This document shows positions 15,828 through 23,976 of a stretch of 38,798 nt of DNA, piece by piece (position 1 is the stretch's first letter; every line of letters begins with the position of its first letter). Source of the DNA: JBCBST01 sp039819115. Its GTDB lineage: Bacteria > Bacteroidota > Rhodothermia > Balneolales > Balneolaceae. The position numbers and the translations under genes were made by a program. Under the pieces are notes generated by a model, which searched no databases, was not told where the DNA came from, and was given only the letters and a program-made list of their open reading frames with translations. The DNA is taken from assembly GCA_039819115.1 (NCBI GenBank), contig JBCBST010000017.1:1-38798 (forward strand), written 5' to 3'.

Positions 15828-18800
15828 CTAAACTAAGCTGGGGGATGATTGTTGGCGATCTTTTGGGGCTTCCGCTAAAGATGAGGGCACATATTTTTTA
15901 AAGCTCAGGAACGCATTGTCCCAATCCTCGACAATATAGCGTGCGGTTTTTGACCCTGTTTCTGTATGATAGTCCGTCAGGATGGCCAGCAGGGTCTCAG
16001 CATCTGCAACTGTGAGCGGGGTTTCGGAAATATACGAGGCGTTGATGGAGGCCTGGTGATCTTCAAACATGTATAATGTGCCACCCGTCATTCCTGATCC
16101 AATGTTATGTGATGAGGCTCCCAGGTTTACTACAATGCCGTTTGTCATGTATTCGCAGGCATGTAGCCCGGTACCTTCTACCACGGCAATAGCTCCGCTG
16201 TTTCGCACAGCAAATCGGTCACCAGCCTGTCCATGTACATACAGTGTGCCGCCGGTGGCCCCATACAAGGCACCGTTACCAATAATCACATTGTGTTTGG
16301 GATCATACGTTGACACAGGAGACGGCTTGATTACGGTTTTACCACCGCTCATAGATTTACAGACCGAGTCATTGGCTTCTCCGACTAAGGTCAGATTCAT
16401 GCCTCTGGTTTGAAAAACCCCGAAGCTTTGCCCGGCGCTTCCCTCAAACGTAAGGTTTACCGTTGGCAACGCCGCATCGTTATTCGCTCTATTCAGATTT
16501 GAATGAGAACCAAACTGACCAGCGAGAGCAGCAGGAATAGATCGATCGGTATTTACGATAGCATATGTGTGGCTGATAGGTTCTTGCTCTTCAAAAAGTG
16601 GCCGGGTGTGGGTTAAAATATGGTCGTTAAGGGGTTCTGCATCCCGGGGTTGTGCCGCATGTTGATTGGAAGGAGCATAATCCGGGGCATCTAAAAAGTA
16701 GCTTAAATCCAGATTCCTGGTATCGATCAGTTCCCGGTGTGCCGGATGTTCTTCCAGCATAGAAAGCTTGCCCAGGGTCTGAGATAAACGGGTAACACCC
16801 ATTTCAGCCAGTTCTCTTCGTACGTCTTCAGCAATAATGTTCAGTAACCGCACAACATGCTCTTTTGTGCCCTGATACTTGGCCTTGAATTTAGGGTCGT
16901 GGGTTGCGATACCTCTTGGGCAGGTATTCTTCTCGCAAATGCGAGCCATCACACATCCTTCCGCGATCAGAAGCAGTTTTCCAAAATCGAATTGTTCTGC
17001 TCCTAATAATGAAGCAATCACGATATCGCGCCCGGAAGAGAGTCCCCCATCAGTACGTAGTATAACCTGATCACGAAGACCATTTTCAATCAGTGCCTGA
17101 TGAGCTTCCAACAGACCAATTTCCCACGGTAACCCGGCATGCTTCATTGAGCTGAGGGAGGCCGCACCTGTACCTCCTTCCCCACCAGATATCTGTATGA
17201 TATCTGCTCCAGCCTTAGCTACTCCTACCGCTATGGTACCGATATTTACACCCGACACCAGTTTTACACTGACGTTACCTGCGGGATGTAGTTGTTTAAG
17301 ATCGTGAATGAGCTGCTTAAGATCTTCAATACTATAAATATCATGAAGCGGGGGAGGTGAAATGAGATCAAAACCCGGATTCGCAAACCGGGCTTTTGCA
17401 ATATCTGGTGTAACCTTAACGCCCATAAGCTGTCCACCTTCTCCCGGTTTAGCACCTTGGGCAACTTTAATCTGAATTTCGTCACCTGCAACCAGATACG
17501 CTGCCGTAACACCAAATCGGCCTGAAGCGATTTGTTTCACTGAAGCGCCTATTCCATGAGTAAAGAAATAGGGGTTTTCTCCTCCTTCCCCACTGTTGCT
17601 TCGACCCCCAACCTCTTTCATAGCTTCAAATATGTCACGTTGCGATTCAGCACTGATTGCACCAAAGCTCATTGCGCCGGAACCAAAAGCAGGCATAATG
17701 CGCTCTATGGGCTCTACTTTATCGAGGGAGACAGAAGAGAGGGTCCCTTTTGGTGCAAGAAGGTGACGTAACGCTACTGGTTCGTCCTGATAGCCAAGCT
17801 TCAGATACTCTTCAAATAAAGAAAAATCGGTAAGCGAAAACCCTTCATTCTGCACTAACTCATGAATGACCTTAGATCGGGTATTTGTCATAGAATGTCG
17901 CTCGCCTTCTTTACCGCGGGCATGTTCTTTGAACAAGAACCCCTTCGAAAGAGCGTCTGCATCTTCGGTTTGTTCCAGCCACCATACCGCAAGCTCATCG
18001 ATCTCTAACCCGCCAATGGGAGACTGTACGCCGGGAAAAAAGGTTTGAACGAGGTTCTTTCCAAGACCGACAACAGAGAAGAGCTTGGCGGATACATAAC
18101 TACGGGCTACCGAGATTCCGGATTTCGACATCACTTTAAGTAGTCCGTGTTCAAAGGCGGTTAATAAGCTTTTTTCACGTTCCAGGGGAGTGAGTACTTC
18201 AACTTCTTTTATCTTTTGGGTTCGGGCTTCATGTAAAGCCAGGTACGGGCAAATAGCCTGAGCCCCAAAACCAATCAGCGCAGCAGCCTGGTGCGTACTT
18301 CGAACCTCACCGGTGTCGCAAACAACCGAGGTGTTGAGTTTTAATCCCTCATCATTCAGTCTGTTAACCACACTCCGAAGTGCCAGCAGAGCAGGTAAAG
18401 GAGTTTCTGTTGTATTGGCAGAGCGGTCGGAAAGAATAAGAATAGCATGCCCGTTTTTTACAGCCTCTACCGCCTCTTTGGCTATTTCTCCAAGCCGGTT
18501 CTTAAATCCTACTACACCATGACTTCTGTTAAAGGTGGTGGAGATTTCAAAAGGGATAATGCGGTCTTTGTCCTTATCGCCTTGTTTACGGGCTCTTAAA
18601 AACTGCATTTGAGATAAACTTAAAAAAGGACTTTTTAACGCATACGCCGGAGCCGCGGGTATCAATTCTTTGGGTTCCAGGATATTTGGCTTTTTCCCCA
18701 GAAAAACATTCAGATCGGTTACCACCTTCTCGCGTAGATAATCCAGCGGTGGATTGGTAACCTGGGCAAAATGCTGAAAGAAAAAGTCAAAGAACGAGCG

Positions 18801-20213
18801 TTTTTCTGACGAAAGTACAGCCAGACGAGCAGTATCCCCCATCGAACCAATAGGCTCTTTTCCTTTGGCGATCATGGGAGTCAGCACTTTCTTGATATCT
18901 TCCTGTGTATATCCGAACAAGGAGAGTTTATCGGTCAGTGATTCTTCTTCACTGATTTCCGGCTCCGGAATGGGTTGAACCCGTGCATCAAAAGTAGCAT
19001 CTACATTTTCTTTGGAATAACTGGGATCACGGAAGAAAATAGTGCCTGAGTGCAGATCTAACGTTACCCCACGGCCGGCATAAAGTGTTCCTTTTGCTTC
19101 AATGTCCAGTTCGTCGATGGAGAACGTTCCTGCCTCAGAAGACAGGTAGAAATGCGAATCAGTCCTAACCCATCGGCAAGGACGAAAACCGTTACGATCC
19201 AACCGCGCACCAATGGTATAGCCATTCGCATAGGTTATGAATGCGGGACCATCCCATGGTTCCATAGCCCGACTCCAAAACCGATAAAAGTCATTACCAT
19301 CTGTGGCCGGGGGCATCATGATAGCCAGGATGTCTTCCACATTGGGAATACTGCCTCGATATCTCAACGCCTCAACCATTTCGTTTAAGCTGCCAGAATC
19401 GGAAATCCCCTTGCGGGTGATGATCTCTTCCCGTTCCACACCCAGCATTTTTTCTCGCGATTTAGCCCACGACCGGTTACCGGCAATCGTGTTTATTTCT
19501 CCATTATGTCCCACAAGACGGAATGGTTGTGCTTTATCCCAACTGGTTGTGGTGTTTGTACTAAACCGCCTGTGAAATAAACAAAACCGGGTTTTATAAT
19601 TGGGATTGTTGAGATCCAGATAAAAATCGGGTAACGCCTCGGCCTTACACATGGCTTTATACACAATAGTCTGCGCAGAAAGAGAAGTGAAGTAAAGCGC
19701 ATGCTCCAGCTTCTGAGCTTTTAACTTCGTGCGTGTATGCTGTTTGGCAAAGTATAGCCGCTTATCAAAAGAAAGATTGGTTTTTGCTCTGGCAGGCCGC
19801 TTTATAATGGCTTGTTTGATAACCGGAGCTGAGTCTAGCGCGTTTTGACCCAAAACACTTAGATCTACCGGTACATCCCGATAGGTAAGTACCTCCATAC
19901 CCATAAAGCCGAAGGTCTCTTCAAAAATGGATAGGGCTTTTCGAAGCTGTACTGATTTTGACGAGAGAAAGAGGGTAGCTACAGCAATCGTGTCTTTTTC
20001 ATGTCCAAACAGCTCAAAAGGGATATCAGTCATGATTCCCGCACCATCTCCAGAGACTCCATCTGCCGAGCAGGCACCTCTATGCTCTACACATCGTAAG
20101 GCATTAAGCCCTTGCTGTAAATGGTCGTGAGAATACGTTCCGTTTCGGCTGGCAATAAACCCTACACCACAGGCACTATGTTCAGGTCCGGTGTATTTTT
20201 TTTTCGTAGGCAT
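15828..20213 (-). CDS. gltB: Glutamate synthase large subunit (GOGAT)
   Basis: Converts 2-oxoglutarate and glutamine to two glutamates. The 1461-residue protein has the class II glutaminase domain with the N-terminal nucleophile Cys at residue 15 (HSACGVGFIAS; a 14-residue leader would be cleaved), the central and FMN-binding synthase domains (SFGAISAESQ, GGRSNSGEGGE, SGGEGGTGAA), the [3Fe-4S] motif CVMARICEKNTC (about residues 1088-1100), and the C-terminal GXGXG beta-helix (NLGASSHNIGSGMTGG). No gltD small subunit lies on either side, so the enzyme either pairs with a distant GltD or takes electrons from ferredoxin. It ends 9 bases from the convergent kinase gene. Confidence 0.96.
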   Translation of the reverse strand: MPTKKKYTGPEHSACGVGFIASRNGTYSHDHLQQGLNALRCVEHRGACSADGVSGDGAGIMTDIPFELFGHEKDTIAVATLFLSSKSVQLRKALSIFEETFGFMGMEVLTYRDVPVDLSVLGQNALDSAPVIKQAIIKRPARAKTNLSFDKRLYFAKQHTRTKLKAQKLEHALYFTSLSAQTIVYKAMCKAEALPDFYLDLNNPNYKTRFCLFHRRFSTNTTTSWDKAQPFRLVGHNGEINTIAGNRSWAKSREKMLGVEREEIITRKGISDSGSLNEMVEALRYRGSIPNVEDILAIMMPPATDGNDFYRFWSRAMEPWDGPAFITYANGYTIGARLDRNGFRPCRWVRTDSHFYLSSEAGTFSIDELDIEAKGTLYAGRGVTLDLHSGTIFFRDPSYSKENVDATFDARVQPIPEPEISEEESLTDKLSLFGYTQEDIKKVLTPMIAKGKEPIGSMGDTARLAVLSSEKRSFFDFFFQHFAQVTNPPLDYLREKVVTDLNVFLGKKPNILEPKELIPAAPAYALKSPFLSLSQMQFLRARKQGDKDKDRIIPFEISTTFNRSHGVVGFKNRLGEIAKEAVEAVKNGHAILILSDRSANTTETPLPALLALRSVVNRLNDEGLKLNTSVVCDTGEVRSTHQAAALIGFGAQAICPYLALHEARTQKIKEVEVLTPLEREKSLLTAFEHGLLKVMSKSGISVARSYVSAKLFSVVGLGKNLVQTFFPGVQSPIGGLEIDELAVWWLEQTEDADALSKGFLFKEHARGKEGERHSMTNTRSKVIHELVQNEGFSLTDFSLFEEYLKLGYQDEPVALRHLLAPKGTLSSVSLDKVEPIERIMPAFGSGAMSFGAISAESQRDIFEAMKEVGGRSNSGEGGENPYFFTHGIGASVKQIASGRFGVTAAYLVAGDEIQIKVAQGAKPGEGGQLMGVKVTPDIAKARFANPGFDLISPPPLHDIYSIEDLKQLIHDLKQLHPAGNVSVKLVSGVNIGTIAVGVAKAGADIIQISGGEGGTGAASLSSMKHAGLPWEIGLLEAHQALIENGLRDQVILRTDGGLSSGRDIVIASLLGAEQFDFGKLLLIAEGCVMARICEKNTCPRGIATHDPKFKAKYQGTKEHVVRLLNIIAEDVRRELAEMGVTRLSQTLGKLSMLEEHPAHRELIDTRNLDLSYFLDAPDYAPSNQHAAQPRDAEPLNDHILTHTRPLFEEQEPISHTYAIVNTDRSIPAALAGQFGSHSNLNRANNDAALPTVNLTFEGSAGQSFGVFQTRGMNLTLVGEANDSVCKSMSGGKTVIKPSPVSTYDPKHNVIIGNGALYGATGGTLYVHGQAGDRFAVRNSGAIAVVEGTGLHACEYMTNGIVVNLGASSHNIGSGMTGGTLYMFEDHQASINASYISETPLTVADAETLLAILTDYHTETGSKTARYIVEDWDNAFLSFKKYVPSSLAEAPKDRQQSSPSLV

Positions 20214-20253
20214 ATAGATACTTCAATGCGTTGCATGACAGATAAGCATTGCA

Positions 20254-20267
20254 AAAAAGCGTTAAAA
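20254..20267. promoter_or_regulatory. Weaker cre-like site upstream of gltB
   Basis: AAAAAGCGTTAAAA matches 11 of 14 positions of the cre consensus and lies 41 bases upstream of the gltB start, downstream (in the gltB direction) of the better copy at 20359-20372. The region is A/T-rich, so chance resemblance is possible. Confidence 0.25.
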
Positions 20268-20358
20268 TGTGGGTTTGTCAAATTGAGGATACCTAAAAAA
20301 GATGCTTGGATTATCCTTACAACATGTTTTGATCCCAATTCTCTTTCACTCTGAAACA

Positions 20359-20372
20359 GAAAAGCGCTTGCA
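20359..20372. promoter_or_regulatory. LacI-family/cre-like operator upstream of gltB
   Basis: GAAAAGCGCTTGCA differs at one base from the site at 10736-10749 between the amylase and acyl-CoA dehydrogenase genes, and has the AAGCGCTT palindromic core. It sits in the 203-base hisF-gltB gap, about 145 bases upstream of the gltB start. This gap otherwise shows no gene or terminator. Confidence 0.45.
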
Positions 20373-20416
20373 GAATGAGTTTGTAAAAAAACGAGAAAAG
20401 CTGTTAACGATATCTG

Positions 20417-21175
20417 TCAATCCTGTCGTACGGGGATTCCGGCTTGTCTCATTTCTGATTTCAATGCTTCGATCTCAATTTCTTTAAAGTGGAAAATGCT
20501 GGCCGCAAGCACGGCATCCGAATCCGCAATTAATACAGCATCCACACAGTGCTGTATAGAACCGGCTCCACCGCTGGCTATGACCGGAATATTAACGTTT
20601 TGATTTACAAGGCGAAGCAGTTCAAGATCAAACCCCTCTTTGGTTCCGTCCCGGTCCATGCTGGTAAGAAGAATCTCACCCGCACCCCGCGTTTCTACTT
20701 CTTTCATCCAGGCTATCGCATCCATTCCGGTATCTTCGGTTCCCCCTTTTATGAATACATGCCAGCCATCCTTAACGCGTTTTGCGTCTACCGCTGCAAC
20801 AATAGCCTGCGCTCCGAATGCTTCCGAGGCTTCGGTAACAAGATCTGGCCGTTTCACAATACTACTGTTTAATGAAACCTTGTCAGCTCCTGCCTTTAAT
20901 AACTCTTCTATTTCGTCGATCGTTGTAATTCCCCCACCGACGGTAAAGGGGATATTAATGCGTTGGGCAATACGCTTTACCAGATCAACCAGTGTTTTTC
21001 TCTTCTCCAGAGTAGCCGTGATATCCAGAAATACCAGTTCGTCGGCACCTTCGTTACTGTACCGTTCGGCCAGTTCAACCGGATCGCCGGCATCGCGTAA
21101 CCCCAAAAAATTGACACCCTTCACGGTCCTTCCGTTTTTGATGTCTAAACAGGGAATAATTCGTTTGGTTAGCAT
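20417..21175 (-). CDS. hisF: Imidazole glycerol phosphate synthase subunit HisF
   Basis: Cyclase half of the HisF-HisH enzyme of histidine synthesis; it also yields AICAR for purine synthesis. The (beta/alpha)8 barrel shows MLTKRIIPCLDIKNGRTVKG with catalytic Asp11, PFTVGGGI, VAAVDAKRV with the second catalytic Asp, and IASGGAGS for phosphate binding. The start chosen is the ATG at 21175, because it places Asp11 at its family position; upstream in-frame ATGs at 21187 and 21196 would add four or seven residues. Other his genes are not adjacent. It could share a transcript with gltB 203 bases downstream, but that gap has its own operator-like sites. Confidence 0.95.
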   Translation of the reverse strand: MLTKRIIPCLDIKNGRTVKGVNFLGLRDAGDPVELAERYSNEGADELVFLDITATLEKRKTLVDLVKRIAQRINIPFTVGGGITTIDEIEELLKAGADKVSLNSSIVKRPDLVTEASEAFGAQAIVAAVDAKRVKDGWHVFIKGGTEDTGMDAIAWMKEVETRGAGEILLTSMDRDGTKEGFDLELLRLVNQNVNIPVIASGGAGSIQHCVDAVLIADSDAVLAASIFHFKEIEIEALKSEMRQAGIPVRQD

Positions 21176-21308
21176 GGAGTAACTCATTGGCAGCACGTAA
21201 TATATGCATTTTTACATTCCCGACGCCTGATAAAAGATTGAAGACAATTATTTAACTCAGGTTTTACAACCAGTTGAAGCAGTATGCGTATTGTATACTT
21301 AAAAGAAC

Positions 21309-22154
21309 GTGTCTTCAATGGTCATCGAAAAAACATCGTTGGACGGATCTGCAAAGGAAATTGTAGATCGGTTGTCGGGTGCTCTGCAGAGTCAGCTCGT
21401 GATCCCTCCACGCTACAGCAATAAAAAACTGGATATTTCTGAACCCGATGAACATTCAAAGCAAATCGGGCTGTTTTCAAGTGGCTCAACAGGTACACCC
21501 AAATGCATCTGGAATTCGTTTTCAAATCTTTGGAAAAACGGAGAACGGTCAGCAATCGCCTTTCAGGTGGAATCCCATCACTCCTTACTCATTTTAGCTT
21601 CCCCATGGCATGTTGCCGGTCTAACCTGGGCATTTATGGCCGAAGCTGTGGATTGTGACTATCTGTTTATCACAACAAAAAAAGGAGATCATACAACCTG
21701 GCTCAGGTGTATTCAGGATTTTCAACCTGACTATGTGTTTACGGTACCTGCGGTGTTAAGAGCGCTCTATCATGAAGATTGGTTTGTGAGTAATGTGGTC
21801 TGGGGAGGTGCATCTATCCAACAAAAGGAATACGAACTTATCGCTCCTCATTGTGCTACCACTTTTCAGGGTTACGGACAAACGGAAGCTGGTGGCCTGA
21901 TTGCCGTACATCGACGCAAAAGCACGTTGATACCAGAAGAAGATGAACACTTATGTTGTGGTTTGCCAATGAACGGAGTCGAGATTGTTTGTTCCGGAAC
22001 ACGCATTCATTCAGAGCCCGTATCTATTAAATCTCATACCGCCTACACGGATAAGCTATACTCTACACGGGATATCGGCTATAAAGACGGATCTGGAAAG
22101 CTGTATCTGACTGGCAGACTGGATGCGTTAGAACGAGAATCTAAACTTGTGTGA
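21309..22154 (+). CDS. Minimal AMP-forming ligase domain protein (MenE-like), lacking the C-terminal subdomain
   Basis: An adenylate-forming (ANL superfamily) protein of only 281 residues. Core motifs are seen: the P-loop A3 (GLFSSGSTGTPK, 54-65), A5 (GYGQTEAGG, about 190) and an A7-like end (YSTRDIG, then LYLTGRLDAL). Only 53 residues precede A3, against 100 or more in most family members, and the chain stops right after the GRLD hinge, so the C-terminal subdomain with the catalytic Lys is missing. The start is GTG at 21309 or ATG at 21318; an in-frame TAA lies just upstream. The closest full-length type is O-succinylbenzoate-CoA ligase. It may catalyse only adenylation, work with a separate domain, or be a remnant. 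Confidence 0.75.
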   Translation: MSSMVIEKTSLDGSAKEIVDRLSGALQSQLVIPPRYSNKKLDISEPDEHSKQIGLFSSGSTGTPKCIWNSFSNLWKNGERSAIAFQVESHHSLLILASPWHVAGLTWAFMAEAVDCDYLFITTKKGDHTTWLRCIQDFQPDYVFTVPAVLRALYHEDWFVSNVVWGGASIQQKEYELIAPHCATTFQGYGQTEAGGLIAVHRRKSTLIPEEDEHLCCGLPMNGVEIVCSGTRIHSEPVSIKSHTAYTDKLYSTRDIGYKDGSGKLYLTGRLDALERESKLV

Positions 22155-22198
22155 TTCCGTCTTTATATGCTTCTTTAGGGTCAACCCATCTGAAGCAT

Positions 22199-22621
22199 AT
22201 GAAACGAAGAGTCACTGGAATAGGAGGGATTTTCCTTAAAGCAGATGATCCCGAATCCACGAAAAATTGGTATAAAACCCATTTAGGCATCAATTCAGGG
22301 CAATATGGTGGTACGTTTAGCTGGAAGTCGCAAACAGGAGAACAAGGTCATACCGCGTGGAGCATCTTTAAGTCGGATACCGAGTATACCAATCCAAGTA
22401 CCAAAGACGTGATGATTAACTATAGAGTAGAGGATTTGGAGGCTCTCCTCAATCAGCTAAAAGAAGAGGGAGTAGAGATTGTAGGCGAGATAGAGACATA
22501 TGCTTATGGAAAATTTGGATGGATCATGGATCCGAATGGATATAAAATTGAACTTTGGGAGCCAGTATCAGATGAGTACGAGCGAATACTTGAGCATAAT
22601 GATAATAACGAGATGGAATGA
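22199..22621 (+). CDS. VOC-superfamily (glyoxalase/bleomycin-resistance fold) protein
   Basis: A 140-residue two-module VOC protein. The first module begins GIGGIFLKADDPESTKNWYKTHLGI and the second runs INYRVEDLEALLNQLKEEGVEIVGE to GKFGWIMDPNGYKIELWEP, where the last Glu is a typical metal ligand. The start chosen is ATG at 22199; a longer frame opens with GTG at 22151 and overlaps the upstream stop but adds 16 residues unlike the family. It follows the AMP-ligase gene by 44 bases and may be co-transcribed. The reaction is unknown: glyoxalase-like enzymes, dioxygenases and binding proteins share this fold. Confidence 0.85.
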   Translation: MKRRVTGIGGIFLKADDPESTKNWYKTHLGINSGQYGGTFSWKSQTGEQGHTAWSIFKSDTEYTNPSTKDVMINYRVEDLEALLNQLKEEGVEIVGEIETYAYGKFGWIMDPNGYKIELWEPVSDEYERILEHNDNNEME

Positions 22622-22749
22622 GATAAAAGCGGTTTTCCAGATCGTTAAGAAGGTCAAGAAATTGTAAAATTCACAAATAAACAGACACAAATGTAACTAA
22701 ACGTCGTCTAACTCGTGTTGAACTTAACCAAACCAACAAAAGGTAACAG

Positions 22750-22989
22750 ATGATGTTTGATGTAACCAAATTTACACTTGTGTTAGTAGGTGGAGCTGCC
22801 CTTTTTGGACTTATGGGTGGATTTGCAGCAAGTAGCGTACTCGCTATTTTCGTCAAGGCTCTGATTGTAGGGGGAATTTGTACGATAGGTCTTTTGATGC
22901 ATGAATCTCGTCATCACAATGTTCGTAAGCTTACTCCAATCGCTGTTTTTGCAATGGTGATGGTAGTAGTACTTGCCCCCTATGTATAA
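22750..22989 (+). CDS. Small membrane protein of unknown function (79 aa)
   Basis: I do not recognise the family. The protein has three hydrophobic segments (about 8-27, 29-48 and 61-78) joined by a short His-rich basic loop (HESRHHNVRK, 51-60). It begins MMFDVTKF; the second ATG is possible. An inverted repeat with a T tract follows 20 bases after the stop, which supports this being a real transcribed gene. A second small membrane protein follows after the terminator. Glycine-rich segments suggest tight helix packing; no function can be stated. Confidence 0.55.
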   Translation: MMFDVTKFTLVLVGGAALFGLMGGFAASSVLAIFVKALIVGGICTIGLLMHESRHHNVRKLTPIAVFAMVMVVVLAPYV

Positions 22990-23009
22990 ACCATGAAAGC
23001 AGTTTATAT

Positions 23010-23049
23010 CATGGGCATATTTCGATGACAATATGCCCATGTTTTTTTT
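23010..23049 (+). terminator. Rho-independent terminator after the small membrane protein gene
   Basis: Perfect 11-base arms CATGGGCATAT and ATATGCCCATG flank a 10-base loop and are followed by a run of eight T. Confidence 0.85.
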
Positions 23050-23116
23050 GTGCTGCTTGCGAAACCATTCCTGACCGGATTCGTGCATGTAATTCCATTC
23101 ACCACATTCCTGAACC

Positions 23117-23440
23117 ATGAAGTCATCACAACGATTTTTCCTGATTGGAGCAGCCTTTTTTTTCTTTTGGATTCTAGGTGGTTTTAGTCCATATATAAAT
23201 TGGGAACATCGGCTCGTAAAGATTGCGATTGTCGGGGTATTTGCTACACTGGCGTGGATTCTCAAGAACTCTTCTAAAAAAAGCCGACGAAAAACAGGTC
23301 TTCTTGTTTTGCTGTTAGCTGCTGGTGTCACCGCATATGCCGAGCCCTACATCACTTATTGGGCATCGCATACCCATAAGATTACCCATTACCTGTCAGA
23401 TGGGAAGCAACACCATCATTATTCTTCCTGTAATAAATAA
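23117..23440 (+). CDS. Small membrane protein with His-rich tail (107 aa)
   Basis: Family not recognised. Three hydrophobic stretches are visible (about 7-24, 34-48 and 60-77), with a basic linker SKKSRRK between the second and third. The C-terminal tail from about residue 84 carries eight histidines (SHTHKITHY, then KQHHHYSSC), which could bind a metal. The stop is 8 bases before the acetyltransferase gene, so the two are probably co-transcribed. A longer frame on the opposite strand covers this gene but runs across the terminator and looks like a shadow. Confidence 0.5.
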   Translation: MKSSQRFFLIGAAFFFFWILGGFSPYINWEHRLVKIAIVGVFATLAWILKNSSKKSRRKTGLLVLLLAAGVTAYAEPYITYWASHTHKITHYLSDGKQHHHYSSCNK

Positions 23441-23448
23441 TCGTCAGA

Positions 23449-23976
23449 ATGCCTGAACAGCGTATCGTTCTTCGCGAGGCAACGATAGACGATCTCGAAC
23501 TTTTGCGATACTGGGACACCAAACCACATGTAATAGCCAGTGATCCGGACGATGACTGGGAATGGGAAGAAAACCTTAATGCCCCGCAACCCTTTTGGAG
23601 AGAGCAATTCGTAGCCGAATTGGATGGAGAACCCATTGGGTTTCTACAGATTATTGACCCGCACTATGAAGAAAGTCACTATTGGGGAGACGTAGAGAAA
23701 AACCTTCGCGCCATTGACATCTGGATAGGGGAAGAGCATCATTTGGGGAAAGGATACGGTACGGAAATGATGCAGTCTGCCTTCAGGCATTGCTTTTCTG
23801 ACTCGAATGTAACTTCAATACTTATTGATCCCCTCGTTTCAAATACGAGAGCAATTCGATTTTACAAACGACTGGGCTTTGAGTTTGTTCAGAACCGTTG
23901 GTTTGAGGGTAGCCACTGTGCTGTGCACAGGCTGGAAAAAAAACGTTGGAAGACTATTTCAGCTCAAAGTATTTGA
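23449..23976 (+). CDS. GNAT acetyltransferase, AAC(6')-Ib-like branch
   Basis: A 175-residue acetyl-CoA-dependent N-acetyltransferase. It begins with the GNAT strand IVLREATIDDLELLRYW, has the FVAELDGEPIGFLQI strand, the acetyl-CoA pyrophosphate loop HLGKGYGTEMM, and the motif B stretch DPLVSNTRAIRFYKRLGFE. The order and the phrases RAIDIWIGE and IDPLVSNTRAIRFY resemble aminoglycoside 6'-N-acetyltransferases and related siderophore-type acetyltransferases. Substrate is unproven: chromosomal relatives often act on other amines. It follows the His-tailed membrane protein by 8 bases and overlaps the convergent M14 peptidase gene tail-to-tail by 23 bases. Confidence 0.85.
   Translation: MPEQRIVLREATIDDLELLRYWDTKPHVIASDPDDDWEWEENLNAPQPFWREQFVAELDGEPIGFLQIIDPHYEESHYWGDVEKNLRAIDIWIGEEHHLGKGYGTEMMQSAFRHCFSDSNVTSILIDPLVSNTRAIRFYKRLGFEFVQNRWFEGSHCAVHRLEKKRWKTISAQSI

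Noticed and set aside
20640..21182. 180-codon plus-strand frame opposite hisF
   Set aside because: Antisense to a complete, conserved HisF; low-complexity Ser/Pro-rich product.
22783..23331. 182-codon minus-strand frame covering both small membrane protein genes
   Set aside because: It runs through a clear plus-strand terminator (23010-23049), its product has no recognisable motif, and the plus-strand frames show coherent membrane segments.
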